From Pseudosulfitobacter pseudonitzschiae (GTDB lineage Bacteria > Pseudomonadota > Alphaproteobacteria > Rhodobacterales > Rhodobacteraceae), in assembly GCF_002222635.1 (NCBI RefSeq), contig NZ_CP022415.1, positions 2,356,001-2,420,000 of the forward strand: a DNA stretch of 64,000 bases, given 5' to 3'. The position numbers and the translations under genes are program-made. This document shows positions 1 through 8,656 of this stretch, in pieces. The first letter of the stretch is position 1. Each line of letters opens with the position of its first letter. The notes under the pieces were generated by a model. That model searched no databases and had not been told where the DNA came from. It saw only the letters and a program-made list of their open reading frames with translations.

Positions 1-111
1 GCAGCGCTGTCGCGCAAGGATGAAATCGAAGGCGACGATGTGATCGTTGTGATCTCTGGCGGGAACGTCGATGCGCCGATCTTTGCGCGGGCATTGGCGG
101 GGTTGGTATGA
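1..111 (+). CDS. PLP-dependent threonine/serine dehydratase-like protein (C-terminal end only)
   Basis: Only the last 36 residues lie in the window; the 5' part is outside. The reading frame shows VVISGGNVD followed by a short helix and a TGA stop. The SGGN motif near the C terminus is typical of fold-type II PLP enzymes of the threonine/serine dehydratase family, where the C-terminal strand closes the cofactor site. The stop overlaps the next start (ATGA at 108-111), so it is probably translationally coupled to the downstream nuclease-family gene. Substrate cannot be told from this fragment; a threonine dehydratase or a hydroxyectoine-type dehydratase are both possible. Confidence 0.7.
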   Translation, partial: AALSRKDEIEGDDVIVVISGGNVDAPIFARALAGLV

Positions 112-1313
112 CCCGCTTCACAGTCGCCAGTTTCAACGTGAAAAACCTGATCGGGCCAGACAAGGAATACTATGAATTCCAGCGCTACACACCCGAGGAA
201 TACGCGTGGAAACACGACTGGCTGTCTGAGCAGATACAATCGCTGAATGCGGATGTGATCGGCTTTCAGGAGATTTTCGAAGAGGAAGCGCTGCGCGATG
301 TGATCACCGCCGCCGACACCGAGGGGCAGGCCGCCAACACCGCGTCCATTCCCGGATCGGACAAGCCCTATCGCAAAAAGGCGATCTTTCGCAAACTGGC
401 CTATACGCCCTATGCGGACGCGGCACTTGCCTTTGCGCCAAATCTGAACGACGGCCCCGCAGGCCAGCGCCGCCCCGGCGTGGCGGTGCTGTCGCGTCTG
501 GGGTTCGTCGGCGCGCCCGAGACCATTCAGGAGTTGTCTGAACCCGTCCGTATTCCCCTGCAAAGCCTTGGCGGTGGCAATGACGCGGGGCATTACACCG
601 TCAAGCGGCTTAGCCGCCCGATCCTGAAGGTGCGCATTCCCGTGGGCGAGCACGTCATTACCCTGTTCAATTGCCACCTGAAATCGAAACTGGGTGAATT
701 CATCACGCCGCCGGGTGCAGAGTTTGCGCCCGAGCAGAACCTTGTTCAGTACGATCCCGTAGGGCGCGCAATGGGATCGCTGCGCGCTGCCCTGCGCCGC
801 ATGACCGAAGCATGGGTGCTGCGCCGCGCCATTGTGGACGAATTGAAACAGGGCCGCCCTGTCATGGTCACAGGTGACTTTAACGATGGTGAAAACGCAG
901 TCAGCTCCGAAATCATCTCGGGTGAGGTGCCCTTCAAAAACTACGCATGGATGCTGCGCCATGACGCGCGCGGCCCGAACGACCGTTATTCCCACGAGGA
1001 AAACGAGGTGATCACCGAACAAGTCGAGGCAATGCGCCTGCACTCTGCCGAAAAGCAGTTTGTGCGCAAATCCTTGCGTGACATGGTCTATACAGCGGCC
1101 TTTGGTGGTGTGTACGAGAGCATTGACCAAATTTATTTGTCGCGGCATTTCCTGCCCGAAACACCGGACAGCATTGGCGAAATGCAATACTTCAGCGTAT
1201 TGAACGACCATCTGACCGATGGCAGCCACGCCGAAGCACCGTATAACAAGCTGGCCTCGGACCACGGGCAGATCATGGCGCATATCGCGCTGGGACAAGG
1301 AGAGACAGGATGA
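108..1313 (+). CDS. Endonuclease/exonuclease/phosphatase family protein
   Basis: A 401-residue protein of the EEP (DNase I-like) fold. Visible motifs are the N-terminal ASFNVKNL strand, IGFQEIF with the metal-binding Glu near residue 55, NCHLKSK in the middle, GDFND around residue 257 and the C-terminal ASDHGQ with Asp385-His386, the general acid/base pair of the family. The family includes nucleases, phosphodiesterases and lipid phosphatases and I cannot assign a substrate. There is no clear signal peptide, so it is probably cytoplasmic. It overlaps the preceding dehydratase and the following pcaD by ATGA, which places it inside the same transcription unit although it has no known step in aromatic breakdown. 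Confidence 0.85.
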   Translation: MTRFTVASFNVKNLIGPDKEYYEFQRYTPEEYAWKHDWLSEQIQSLNADVIGFQEIFEEEALRDVITAADTEGQAANTASIPGSDKPYRKKAIFRKLAYTPYADAALAFAPNLNDGPAGQRRPGVAVLSRLGFVGAPETIQELSEPVRIPLQSLGGGNDAGHYTVKRLSRPILKVRIPVGEHVITLFNCHLKSKLGEFITPPGAEFAPEQNLVQYDPVGRAMGSLRAALRRMTEAWVLRRAIVDELKQGRPVMVTGDFNDGENAVSSEIISGEVPFKNYAWMLRHDARGPNDRYSHEENEVITEQVEAMRLHSAEKQFVRKSLRDMVYTAAFGGVYESIDQIYLSRHFLPETPDSIGEMQYFSVLNDHLTDGSHAEAPYNKLASDHGQIMAHIALGQGETG

Positions 1314-2098
1314 AACTGGCAGACTTGGGCGACGTGCGCCTGCATTACCGCATCGACGGCCCGGAAGACGGCGCACCTGTGGTATTCGCCAACTCTTTGG
1401 GCACCGATTTGCGGCTGTGGGATCCTATCCTGCCGCTGCTGCCAGAAGGGCTGCGTATCTTGCGCTTTGACAAGCGCGGGCACGGGCTGTCGTCGTGTCC
1501 GCCATCGCCCTATCCGATGGGGGCGCTGGTGACGGATGTTGAGAAACTGATGGACATGCACGGGTTCAAAGACGCGCTGTTTGTCGGGCTGTCGATTGGC
1601 GGAATGATTGCGCAGGGGCTTGCGGTCAAACGTCTGGATCTGGTGCGTGCGCTGGTGCTGTCGAACACCGGTGCCAAGATCGGCAATGCCGATATGTGGG
1701 CCGATCGCATTGCCGCGGTACAAAAGAATGGCATAGAAAGTCTGGCAGATGCTGTGATGGAACGCTGGTTTGCACCTGATTTTCGCGCCACGCCCGAACT
1801 GGAGCTGTGGCGCAACATGGTGGTCCGCCAAGAGGTCGAGGGCTATGCCGGTTGCTCTGCCGCCATCTCGGGGACAGATTTCTACGCCACCACCGCGTCA
1901 CTGCGCCTGCCCGCGCTTGGCATTGCAGGCTCGGAAGATGGATCAACCCCGCCTGATCTGGTACGCGAAACCATAGACCTGATCCCCGGCAGCCAGTTCC
2001 ACGTGATCCGGCGCACAGCCCACCTGCCTTGCGTTGAAAACCCCGAGGAGTATGCGCAAGTGCTGACCAAATTCATGCGCGACACGGGGCATATCTGA
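1310..2098 (+). CDS. pcaD: 3-oxoadipate enol-lactonase
   Basis: A 262-residue alpha/beta hydrolase. The catalytic triad is visible as Ser95 in GLSIGG, Asp210 in GSEDGST and His238 in RTAHLPC. The RFDKRGHGLS strand after the oxyanion region and the length match PcaD, which hydrolyses 3-oxoadipate enol-lactone to 3-oxoadipate in the protocatechuate branch of the beta-ketoadipate pathway. The start at 1310 overlaps the upstream stop and has an AAGGAGA ribosome site just before it. The gene pcaB follows one base after the stop, which supports the specific assignment over a generic hydrolase. The pathway genes pcaC and pcaGH are not in the window. Confidence 0.88.
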   Translation: MKLADLGDVRLHYRIDGPEDGAPVVFANSLGTDLRLWDPILPLLPEGLRILRFDKRGHGLSSCPPSPYPMGALVTDVEKLMDMHGFKDALFVGLSIGGMIAQGLAVKRLDLVRALVLSNTGAKIGNADMWADRIAAVQKNGIESLADAVMERWFAPDFRATPELELWRNMVVRQEVEGYAGCSAAISGTDFYATTASLRLPALGIAGSEDGSTPPDLVRETIDLIPGSQFHVIRRTAHLPCVENPEEYAQVLTKFMRDTGHI

Positions 2099-2099
2099 C

Positions 2100-3434
2100 A
2101 TGGCGGCCAGTGTTTTTGCCAGCCCGCTCTATGGGCAGTTGTTTGCCACGGGTGAAACCGGGCGTCTGTTCACCGACAGCGCCGAGGTTCGCGCCATGCT
2201 GCTGGTCGAAGGTGCCTTGGCCAAGGTTCAGGGCGGGCTGGGCGTGATCCCCGAAATCAGCGGGGCAGCGATCCATCGGGCCAGTCTTGAAATTGCGATA
2301 GATCCGGGGGCTTTGGGTGGCCCCACTGGGCAGAACGGCGTGCCGGTCCCCGGTCTTGTCGCGGCCTTTCGCACCGCGATGGAGGCTCCCGAGCACGCGC
2401 AATACGCCCATTGGGGTGCCACCAGTCAGGACATTCTGGACACCGCGCTGATGCTGCGGTTGCGACAGGCTCTGGCACTGGCAGAGGCCGACATCCGCGC
2501 ATTGCTGCAAGTGCTGGCGCAGGCTGCCGAAGATCACGCCACCACGCCGATGCCCGCACGCACTTACGGTCAGGTTGCCACGCCGACCAGTTGGGGCGCG
2601 GTTCTGGCACAATGGGGCATGCCATTGATTGATGCGCTGGACCAGTTGCCCGCGCTGCGCGACACCAGCCTGTGGGTGTCGTTGTCGGGGGCGGCGGGCA
2701 CGTCCTCGGCGCTTGGCCCCAAAGCCGCCAAGACCCGTGCTGCCTTGGCCGCAGCACTGGGGCTGAAGGATCCGGGCCGCAGCTGGCACACCGACCGCGG
2801 CCCCGTGTTGCGCATTGCCGACTGGATGGCGCGCGTCACCGCGACTTTGGCGGCGATGGGCGACACGCTGGTGGGCCTGACCATGTCCGGTATCGGCGAG
2901 GTCACATTGTCCGGCGCGGGCGGGTCATCGACCATGCCTCAGAAACAGAACCCCGTGGGGCCGTCGGCGCTGGTGGCTTTAAACATCCAGATGGCTGGTC
3001 TGCGTGCATCGTTGCAGGCTGCCGCAACGCACCAACACCAGCGCGATGGTGCCGCGTGGTTTGCCGAATGGATGGTTCTGCCGCAGGTGGTCCTGACCAA
3101 TGCCAGCGCGCTGGCCCATGCACTGAAACTGTCAGAAGGCATCAATCCTGTGCCGGCGCGGATGCACGCCGCACTTGAAGACGGTCTGGGCCTGATACAC
3201 GCCGAAGCGCTCAGCTTTGCGCTGGCCGACCAGATGTCCCGCCCCGAGGCGCAGGCCGCGACCAAGGCGCTGTGCAAAGAGGTCATGGACACGCAGGCCC
3301 CCCTGCCCGATCTGGCGGCCCGCAGATTCCCCGACCTGCCCCAAGGTCTGTTCGAAGCCGCATCCCAAATGGGCACCGCAGCGGACGACGCCCGCAGTTT
3401 TGCCACCCGCGCACGCAGCGCCACCGCCGTGTAG
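2100..3434 (+). CDS. pcaB: 3-carboxy-cis,cis-muconate cycloisomerase
   Basis: A 444-residue member of the fumarase/aspartase superfamily. The superfamily signature GSSTMPQKQNP lies near residues 275-285, holding the flexible catalytic-serine loop, and HWGATSQDILDT near residue 105 is the second conserved region. PcaB cycloisomerises 3-carboxymuconate to 4-carboxymuconolactone. Adenylosuccinate lyase is the main alternative, but the position directly after pcaD and the N-terminal SPLYGQLF region favour PcaB. The start lies one base after the pcaD stop. Confidence 0.9.
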   Translation: MAASVFASPLYGQLFATGETGRLFTDSAEVRAMLLVEGALAKVQGGLGVIPEISGAAIHRASLEIAIDPGALGGPTGQNGVPVPGLVAAFRTAMEAPEHAQYAHWGATSQDILDTALMLRLRQALALAEADIRALLQVLAQAAEDHATTPMPARTYGQVATPTSWGAVLAQWGMPLIDALDQLPALRDTSLWVSLSGAAGTSSALGPKAAKTRAALAAALGLKDPGRSWHTDRGPVLRIADWMARVTATLAAMGDTLVGLTMSGIGEVTLSGAGGSSTMPQKQNPVGPSALVALNIQMAGLRASLQAAATHQHQRDGAAWFAEWMVLPQVVLTNASALAHALKLSEGINPVPARMHAALEDGLGLIHAEALSFALADQMSRPEAQAATKALCKEVMDTQAPLPDLAARRFPDLPQGLFEAASQMGTAADDARSFATRARSATAV

Positions 3435-3441
3435 GCGCAGG

Positions 3442-4647
3442 GTGAACCCTGCGATCCTGTTCTTGCTGTTCACCGTCCTGCTGGACGCAATGGGCATCGG
3501 GCTGATCCTGCCGATCATGCCCGACCTGATCCGCGAAGTTCAGGGCGGGACATTGGCACAGGCCGCCCTGTGGGGTGGCGTGCTGTCCACGTCCTTTGCG
3601 GTGATGCAATTCCTGTTCGGGCCGGTCATCGGCGGGATGTCCGATCGCTTTGGTCGCAGGCCAGTGCTGCTGGTTTCACTGGTGGTCATGTGTCTGGACT
3701 ATGTGCTGATGGCTCTGGCGGGCAGCATCTGGTTGCTGCTGGCGGGGCGGATCATTGGCGGGGTGGCTGCCTCGACGCAATCCACCGCCAATGCCTGTAT
3801 GGCAGACCTGTCCGCCCCCGAAAACAAAAGCGCCAACTTCGGGCTGATCGGTGTGGCCTTTGGCATAGGCTTTGTGCTGGGGCCGCTGATCGGCGGGCTG
3901 CTGGCCGAATATGGCACCCGCGCCCCGTTCTGGGCGGCGGCATTCCTGTCGGGGCTGAATGCACTGTTCGGCTGGCTGGTGTTGGGTGAAACGGTTACCG
4001 ATCGCATCCGGCGCGCGTTTTCGTGGCGACGGGCAAACCCGCTGGGCACCCTGCGCGCACTGGGGAAACTGCCGCAAATCCGCCGCCTGTTGCTGGTCTA
4101 TTTCATCTACCAGTTCGCTTTTATCGTCTATCCGACGGTCTGGGCCTATTTCGGGCATGCGCGGTTTGACTGGTCACCTGCCATGATCGGCCTCAGCCTT
4201 GGGCTGTTCGGTATCGCGATGGCGGTGGTTCAGGGCGGGCTGATCCGCATCGCCCTGCGTCGGTTCGGGGAACGCGGGACAATTGTCTATGGCCTGCTCT
4301 TCAGCATTGTTAGCTATCTGGCGATTGCGCTGGTCACTTCGGGCACCGTCGCGCTGATCCTGACGCCGCTGGCGGCACTGGGCGGGGTGATTGCACCCGC
4401 ACTGCAAGGGACCATGTCAAAGGCCACAGGTGACGATCAACAAGGCGAATTGCAAGGGGCTATGGTGTCGGTCAACGCACTGGCAATGATCCTGTCGCCA
4501 ATGGTGATGACATCGGTGTTCTACAGCTTCACCGCCGTCACTGCCTCCACCTATTTCCCCGGCGCACCCTTCGTACTGTCGGCGCTGCTGGCCGGTTTGG
4601 CGCTGGTGATCTACCTGCGCCCCCTGGCGGCTGGGCGGGTCACCTGA
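3442..4647 (+). CDS. Tet(A)-type MFS drug/proton antiporter
   Basis: About 401 residues with twelve hydrophobic segments. Motif A of drug:H+ antiporters is visible as GGMSDRFGRRPVL between the second and third helices, and the first helix LDAMGIGLILPIMPDL is typical of the TCR/Tet family. I take the GTG at 3442, eight bases after the pcaB stop, because the open frame further upstream runs inside pcaB; there is no strong ribosome site, so coupling to pcaB is likely. Family members export tetracyclines or unrelated compounds; next to pca genes it could equally export aromatic acids, but that is inference. Confidence 0.82.
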   Translation: MNPAILFLLFTVLLDAMGIGLILPIMPDLIREVQGGTLAQAALWGGVLSTSFAVMQFLFGPVIGGMSDRFGRRPVLLVSLVVMCLDYVLMALAGSIWLLLAGRIIGGVAASTQSTANACMADLSAPENKSANFGLIGVAFGIGFVLGPLIGGLLAEYGTRAPFWAAAFLSGLNALFGWLVLGETVTDRIRRAFSWRRANPLGTLRALGKLPQIRRLLLVYFIYQFAFIVYPTVWAYFGHARFDWSPAMIGLSLGLFGIAMAVVQGGLIRIALRRFGERGTIVYGLLFSIVSYLAIALVTSGTVALILTPLAALGGVIAPALQGTMSKATGDDQQGELQGAMVSVNALAMILSPMVMTSVFYSFTAVTASTYFPGAPFVLSALLAGLALVIYLRPLAAGRVT

Positions 4648-4764
4648 CGTCACCGCGAAAACTGGCGCTGACAGACCGGTAATGCGTCGGTTTTCGACAT
4701 GCTTGGCTGACTTGCGCCCAGCACCTTGACCGGAACCTAACCCAAACTGCCATCAGGACTGCCC

Positions 4765-5856
4765 ATGCAAACCATCAAAGCCGCCGTCTGCCATACATTT
4801 GGCGAGCCCTTGCACGTCGAGAACATCCACCTGCGCGCGCCCGAAATGGGCGAAGTCGAAGTGACCGTGGATGCCGTGGCGATCTGCCATTCCGACATTT
4901 CATTTGCCGAAGGCGCTTGGGGCGGCAGCCTGCCTGCGGTCTACGGACATGAGGCTGCGGGGCGCATCAGCGCCGTGGGCGCAGGGGTTACTGGCCTGTC
5001 GGAAGGCGACAGTGTTGTCGTCACGCTGATCCGGTCCTGCGGATCATGCGCGCCCTGTGCAAGCGGCAGTCCTGTATCCTGCGAGACACCATATAACGGT
5101 GATACGGGGCCAATCACCCTGACCGATGGCAGCAAACTGCATCAGGCGATGGCCACGGGTGGCTTTGCCGAAAAAGTGGTGGTGGACCAACGGCAAGTAG
5201 TACGTATTTCAGACAAAATTCCCAAGGACGTAGCCTCGCTGGTGGCCTGCGGTGTGATCACGGGCGTGGGGGCTGTGGTGAACTCGGCCCGCTTGCGTCC
5301 GGGTCAGGACGTGGTGGTGATCGGCGCGGGCGGCGTTGGTCTGAACGCTGTACAGGGCGCGCGGATTGCTGGTGCGCGGCGCATCGTCGCCGTAGATACA
5401 AGTGCGCAAAAGCTGGAGATCGCAAAGGACTTTGGCGCGACCCACGGTGTACTGGCCACGCACAAGGCACCTTGGCTGGCGGCGCGCAAAGCTTTGGGCG
5501 GACGCGGCGCCGATGCGGTGATTGTCACGGTCGGTGCGATCCCCGCCTATGATCAGGCGCCAAATTATCTGGCGACAGGCGGCAAGGTCATCATGGTCGG
5601 CATGCCCCATGTGGGCGGCAAGGCCACCTATGAGCCGGTCAATCTGGCCGCTGCGGGTCAGGGCATGATCGGGTCCAAGATGGGCGATGTGGTGATCCAG
5701 CGTGACATTCCGTGGATGCTGGACCTTTATGAACAGGGGCGGCTAAAACTGGACGAGTTGATCTCGGGGCGCTGGTCGCTAGAGCAGATAAACGAGGCCA
5801 TTGCCGACACCAAGAGTGGCAGTGCGCGGCGCAACGTGATTGTTTTTGAGCACTGA
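4765..5856 (+). CDS. Zinc-dependent medium-chain alcohol dehydrogenase
   Basis: A 363-residue MDR dehydrogenase. Catalytic zinc ligands Cys41 (ICHSD) and His62-Glu63 (GHEAAG) are present, as is the structural-zinc set Cys92, Cys95, Cys98 and Cys106. The NAD(P)-binding GAGGVGLNAV motif follows near residue 190. The architecture is close to class III / formaldehyde-type alcohol dehydrogenases, but the substrate is not evident. It is preceded by a 117-base gap after the exporter and followed 18 bases later by the open frame of an enolase-superfamily enzyme, so the two may form a sugar-acid or polyol pathway. Confidence 0.85.
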   Translation: MQTIKAAVCHTFGEPLHVENIHLRAPEMGEVEVTVDAVAICHSDISFAEGAWGGSLPAVYGHEAAGRISAVGAGVTGLSEGDSVVVTLIRSCGSCAPCASGSPVSCETPYNGDTGPITLTDGSKLHQAMATGGFAEKVVVDQRQVVRISDKIPKDVASLVACGVITGVGAVVNSARLRPGQDVVVIGAGGVGLNAVQGARIAGARRIVAVDTSAQKLEIAKDFGATHGVLATHKAPWLAARKALGGRGADAVIVTVGAIPAYDQAPNYLATGGKVIMVGMPHVGGKATYEPVNLAAAGQGMIGSKMGDVVIQRDIPWMLDLYEQGRLKLDELISGRWSLEQINEAIADTKSGSARRNVIVFEH

Positions 5857-5928
5857 CCGCCGGGGCGTTGTCCCATGACTTATACTTCGCCCCCGGAGTT
5901 TACTTGGCAAGATAAAGGTGCAACCCGC

Positions 5929-7161
5929 ATGAAACTGCAAGACCTCGATATTATCATCACTGCGCCGCCAGCACCCGGCTGGGGCGGGCGGTACTGGATT
6001 CTGGTCAAACTGACAACGGACACAGGGCTGGTGGGCTGGGGCGAGTGCTATGCCGCGTCGGTCGGGCCGAAAGCGATGCAGGCGGTGATCGAGGATGTGT
6101 TCGCGCGTCACATGCAGGGCGAGAACCCCGAGAATATCGAGCTGATGTTCCGCCGCGCCTATTCCGCCGGTTTCACCCAGCGGCCTGATCTGACGGTCAT
6201 GGGGGCGTTTTCGGGGCTGGAGATCGCCTGCTGGGACATTCTGGGCAAGGACCGCGACCGCCCTGTGCACGCGCTGATCGGCGGGCGGATGAACGACCGC
6301 ATTCGCGCCTATACCTATCTGTACCCCCTGCCCCGACATGATCTTCCGGCCTTCTGGACATCGCCCGAAATGGCAGCCGAGGCGGCGGCCGATTGCGTGG
6401 CGCGGGGCTATACGGCGGTAAAGTTTGATCCCGCTGGCCCCTATACCCTGCGCGGGGGCCACATGCCCGCGATGAGCGACATCAGCCAGTCGGTCGCGTT
6501 CTGCAAAGCGATCCGCGAAGCGGTCGGCGACCGCGCCGATCTGCTGTTTGGCACCCACGGGCAGTTCACCACCGCAGGTGCGATCCGGCTGGGCCGCGCA
6601 ATCGCACCCTATGATCCGCTGTGGTACGAAGAGCCGATCCCGCCGGACAACCCCGCGCAGATGGCCGCTGTGGCCAGCGCCGTGGGTATACCCGTCGCCA
6701 CCGGCGAGCGGTTGACCACCAAGGCCGAGTTTGCACCGATCCTGCGCAGCGGTGCGGCCAGCATCCTGCAGCCGGCCTTGGGGCGTGCCGGCGGCATCTG
6801 GGAGGTCAAGAAGATCGCGGCAATGGCCGAAGTTTACAACGCGCAGATCGCACCGCATCTCTATGCAGGGCCAATCGAGTGGGCCGCGAACATCCAGCTT
6901 GCAGCCTCTGTCCCCAACCTGCTGATGTGCGAGACCATCGAGACACCGTTTCATGATGCACTGATCAAGGGCAGCATCCGCGTCGAGGACGGTTTTGTCA
7001 CGCCAACAGACGCCCCCGGACTGGGGATCGAAGTGGACGAGGCACTGGCGCGGGCCAATCCCTATACGGGCACGGGTCTGCATCTGGAGATGCAGGAAGC
7101 GCCCTGCGACTATGTGAACGGCAACGCGTTCGAGGGCGGCGCGCCTGCGCCGAAGGGTTAG
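5929..7161 (+). CDS. Mandelate racemase/muconate lactonizing enzyme family protein
   Basis: About 410 residues with the enolase-superfamily capping domain and TIM barrel. I chose ATG 5929 (MKLQDLDI), preceded by AAGG, over the in-frame ATG at 5875, because family members start at this strand. Barrel features are Lys165 in AVKFD, FGTHGQF with His210, Glu234-Glu235 in YEEPI, Glu260 in ATGERL and the late PHLYAGP histidine. The usual first metal ligand Asp of the VDFHG type is Gly here, and the QPD dyad Asp is replaced (LQPALGR). The family holds sugar-acid dehydratases and racemases; substrate unknown. Its stop overlaps the convergent CIA30-like gene by four bases. Confidence 0.83.
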   Translation: MKLQDLDIIITAPPAPGWGGRYWILVKLTTDTGLVGWGECYAASVGPKAMQAVIEDVFARHMQGENPENIELMFRRAYSAGFTQRPDLTVMGAFSGLEIACWDILGKDRDRPVHALIGGRMNDRIRAYTYLYPLPRHDLPAFWTSPEMAAEAAADCVARGYTAVKFDPAGPYTLRGGHMPAMSDISQSVAFCKAIREAVGDRADLLFGTHGQFTTAGAIRLGRAIAPYDPLWYEEPIPPDNPAQMAAVASAVGIPVATGERLTTKAEFAPILRSGAASILQPALGRAGGIWEVKKIAAMAEVYNAQIAPHLYAGPIEWAANIQLAASVPNLLMCETIETPFHDALIKGSIRVEDGFVTPTDAPGLGIEVDEALARANPYTGTGLHLEMQEAPCDYVNGNAFEGGAPAPKG

Positions 7162-7610
7162 AACAACCGCACGTCACTGACCGCCACATCGACCGCAAAC
7201 TCGCGGCCCACAGCGACAACCCCGACGCGGCGCAGCTCGGACGGGGCGAAGGTTGCATCGGTACGGTAGGCTTCGAGCGCAGCGAAGGGCACCTGAACCG
7301 TGGTCCAGTCTGACGGGGCCACGAACCCGATACGAAACGATTGCCACGCACGGGTCAGCCGCGTGGTGCGCAGGCGCAAATCGTACCGCTCGCCATTGCC
7401 GCAAACGTCAAATGCGATGCCCGTCTTTCCACCAGCGTCTTGGGTCAGGTCAAAGGCCATCTGGATAAAGCCGCCACCGTTGTCGGTGCTGACTGCCCCG
7501 GTCAAACGCATCGCTGCACGACCGGCCACCTGTGCCTGTTCGACCTGACCGCGCGACACGCCACCCATGACGCTGTCTGCGACATACTCCCATTTCGGGT
7601 CCAGCTTCAT
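7158..7610 (-). CDS. CIA30-like protein (complex I intermediate-associated 30 family)
   Basis: A 150-residue protein with the CIA30 hallmark W.YVADSVMGGVSRG at residues 7-20, followed by GGFIQMAFDL and the C-terminal VPFAALEAY and VSDVRLF strands of a galactose-binding-like jelly roll. In mitochondria the family member is a complex I assembly factor; bacterial members have no settled role. The start overlaps the stop of the upstream dipeptidase gene by ATGA (7607-7610), so it is the last gene of the minus-strand operon beginning at 10799. Confidence 0.75.
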   Translation of the reverse strand: MKLDPKWEYVADSVMGGVSRGQVEQAQVAGRAAMRLTGAVSTDNGGGFIQMAFDLTQDAGGKTGIAFDVCGNGERYDLRLRTTRLTRAWQSFRIGFVAPSDWTTVQVPFAALEAYRTDATFAPSELRRVGVVAVGREFAVDVAVSDVRLF

Positions 7611-8656
7611 CCCGCGCCCTGTTCCAGATGCCGGCCAAGGAAATCCAGCCAGTTTTCATGGCAGATCTTGGCAATTAGATGCGCGCCGTATCCGGCGTCC
7701 TGCATAGCATGAACCAGCGTGGGCAGATCAGCCGCCGAAGCGATGCCATCAGGCATCCCCGCACCGTCGAAATCGCTGCCCAATGCAACTTGGTCTTCGC
7801 CTAGCTTTTCGAGCAGATAGTCCAATTGGCGGATGCAGGCATCCAGCCCCACCCGTCCCGTTTTCCAGCCCGCATCGCTTAGAAAATCGGGGGCAAAGTT
7901 CAAACCCGCGATGCCGCCACTTTGGGCGATCACCTGCAGTTGGGCATCGGTCAGGTTGCGCGACGACGGGCAAAGCGACCACGCGTTGGAGTGGGTGGCC
8001 ACGACAGGCTGGCCCATGTCGGCGATGTCCTCGAACCCCTTAAGGGTGATGTGACTGACGTCCAGCATAATGCCCAACTCGGTACACCGTGTGGCCAACC
8101 GCTTGCCGTCTGCCGTCAAACCCGGCCCCAGATCGGGATCGCGGAAATGGGCAAAGGGCACGCCGTGACCAAATATAGTGTTGCGCGACCAGACCGGCCC
8201 CAAGGACCGCAGCCCGACGCCGTGCAACACGTCCAGCGCCAACAGGTCGGCGTCAAGGCACTCGGCTCCCTCCAGATGCAAGACACAAGCCACCGCATCG
8301 CCCATGAAAGCGCGGGCCAACTGGCTGGCCTGCGTGACAATCTCGATCTGGCCCGCTGCGGCCAGTTGCAGGACAATCCCTGCCTGTCCCATCGCCGCCT
8401 GCAAGGCCCAGCCTTGGTCCAAGGGTTCGGCCAGCGGTTCGAACTCAATGCCACGCGCGAACGCATCGCGCGGCGGCGGCGTGCGGCTGGCCGGACAATA
8501 AATCGCAAAGAACCCGCCCGCCATACCACCCGCGCGACAGGCGGCTGCGTTCACGTGCCCCGCATCACTGGCAAAATGCGCCACGGGATCGCCTGGATGC
8601 TTCCACAAGCGGGACAAGACATCATTGTGACCGTCGAATATCATGTGCTCTGCCAT
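7607..8656 (-). CDS. Membrane-dipeptidase-type (renal dipeptidase, M19) hydrolase
   Basis: A 349-residue zinc amidohydrolase-fold protein. The metal ligands can be read as HND in FDGHNDVL near the N terminus, the Glu in LHLEGAE, His in LDVSHI and His in VATHSNA, with GSDFDG near the end. Family members cleave dipeptides, often with a D-residue. The open frame extends upstream into the SDR gene in another frame; I use ATG 8656 because it overlaps the SDR stop as TGATG. A substrate link to the flanking dehydrogenases is unclear. Confidence 0.85.
   Translation of the reverse strand: MAEHMIFDGHNDVLSRLWKHPGDPVAHFASDAGHVNAAACRAGGMAGGFFAIYCPASRTPPPRDAFARGIEFEPLAEPLDQGWALQAAMGQAGIVLQLAAAGQIEIVTQASQLARAFMGDAVACVLHLEGAECLDADLLALDVLHGVGLRSLGPVWSRNTIFGHGVPFAHFRDPDLGPGLTADGKRLATRCTELGIMLDVSHITLKGFEDIADMGQPVVATHSNAWSLCPSSRNLTDAQLQVIAQSGGIAGLNFAPDFLSDAGWKTGRVGLDACIRQLDYLLEKLGEDQVALGSDFDGAGMPDGIASAADLPTLVHAMQDAGYGAHLIAKICHENWLDFLGRHLEQGAG

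Noticed and set aside
3217-3441. Upstream extension of the Tet-type exporter
   Set aside because: It lies fully inside pcaB in another frame; the membrane protein starts naturally at 3442.
5779-7083. Open frame of 434 codons on the minus strand
   Set aside because: Antisense to the enolase-superfamily gene; no recognisable domain.
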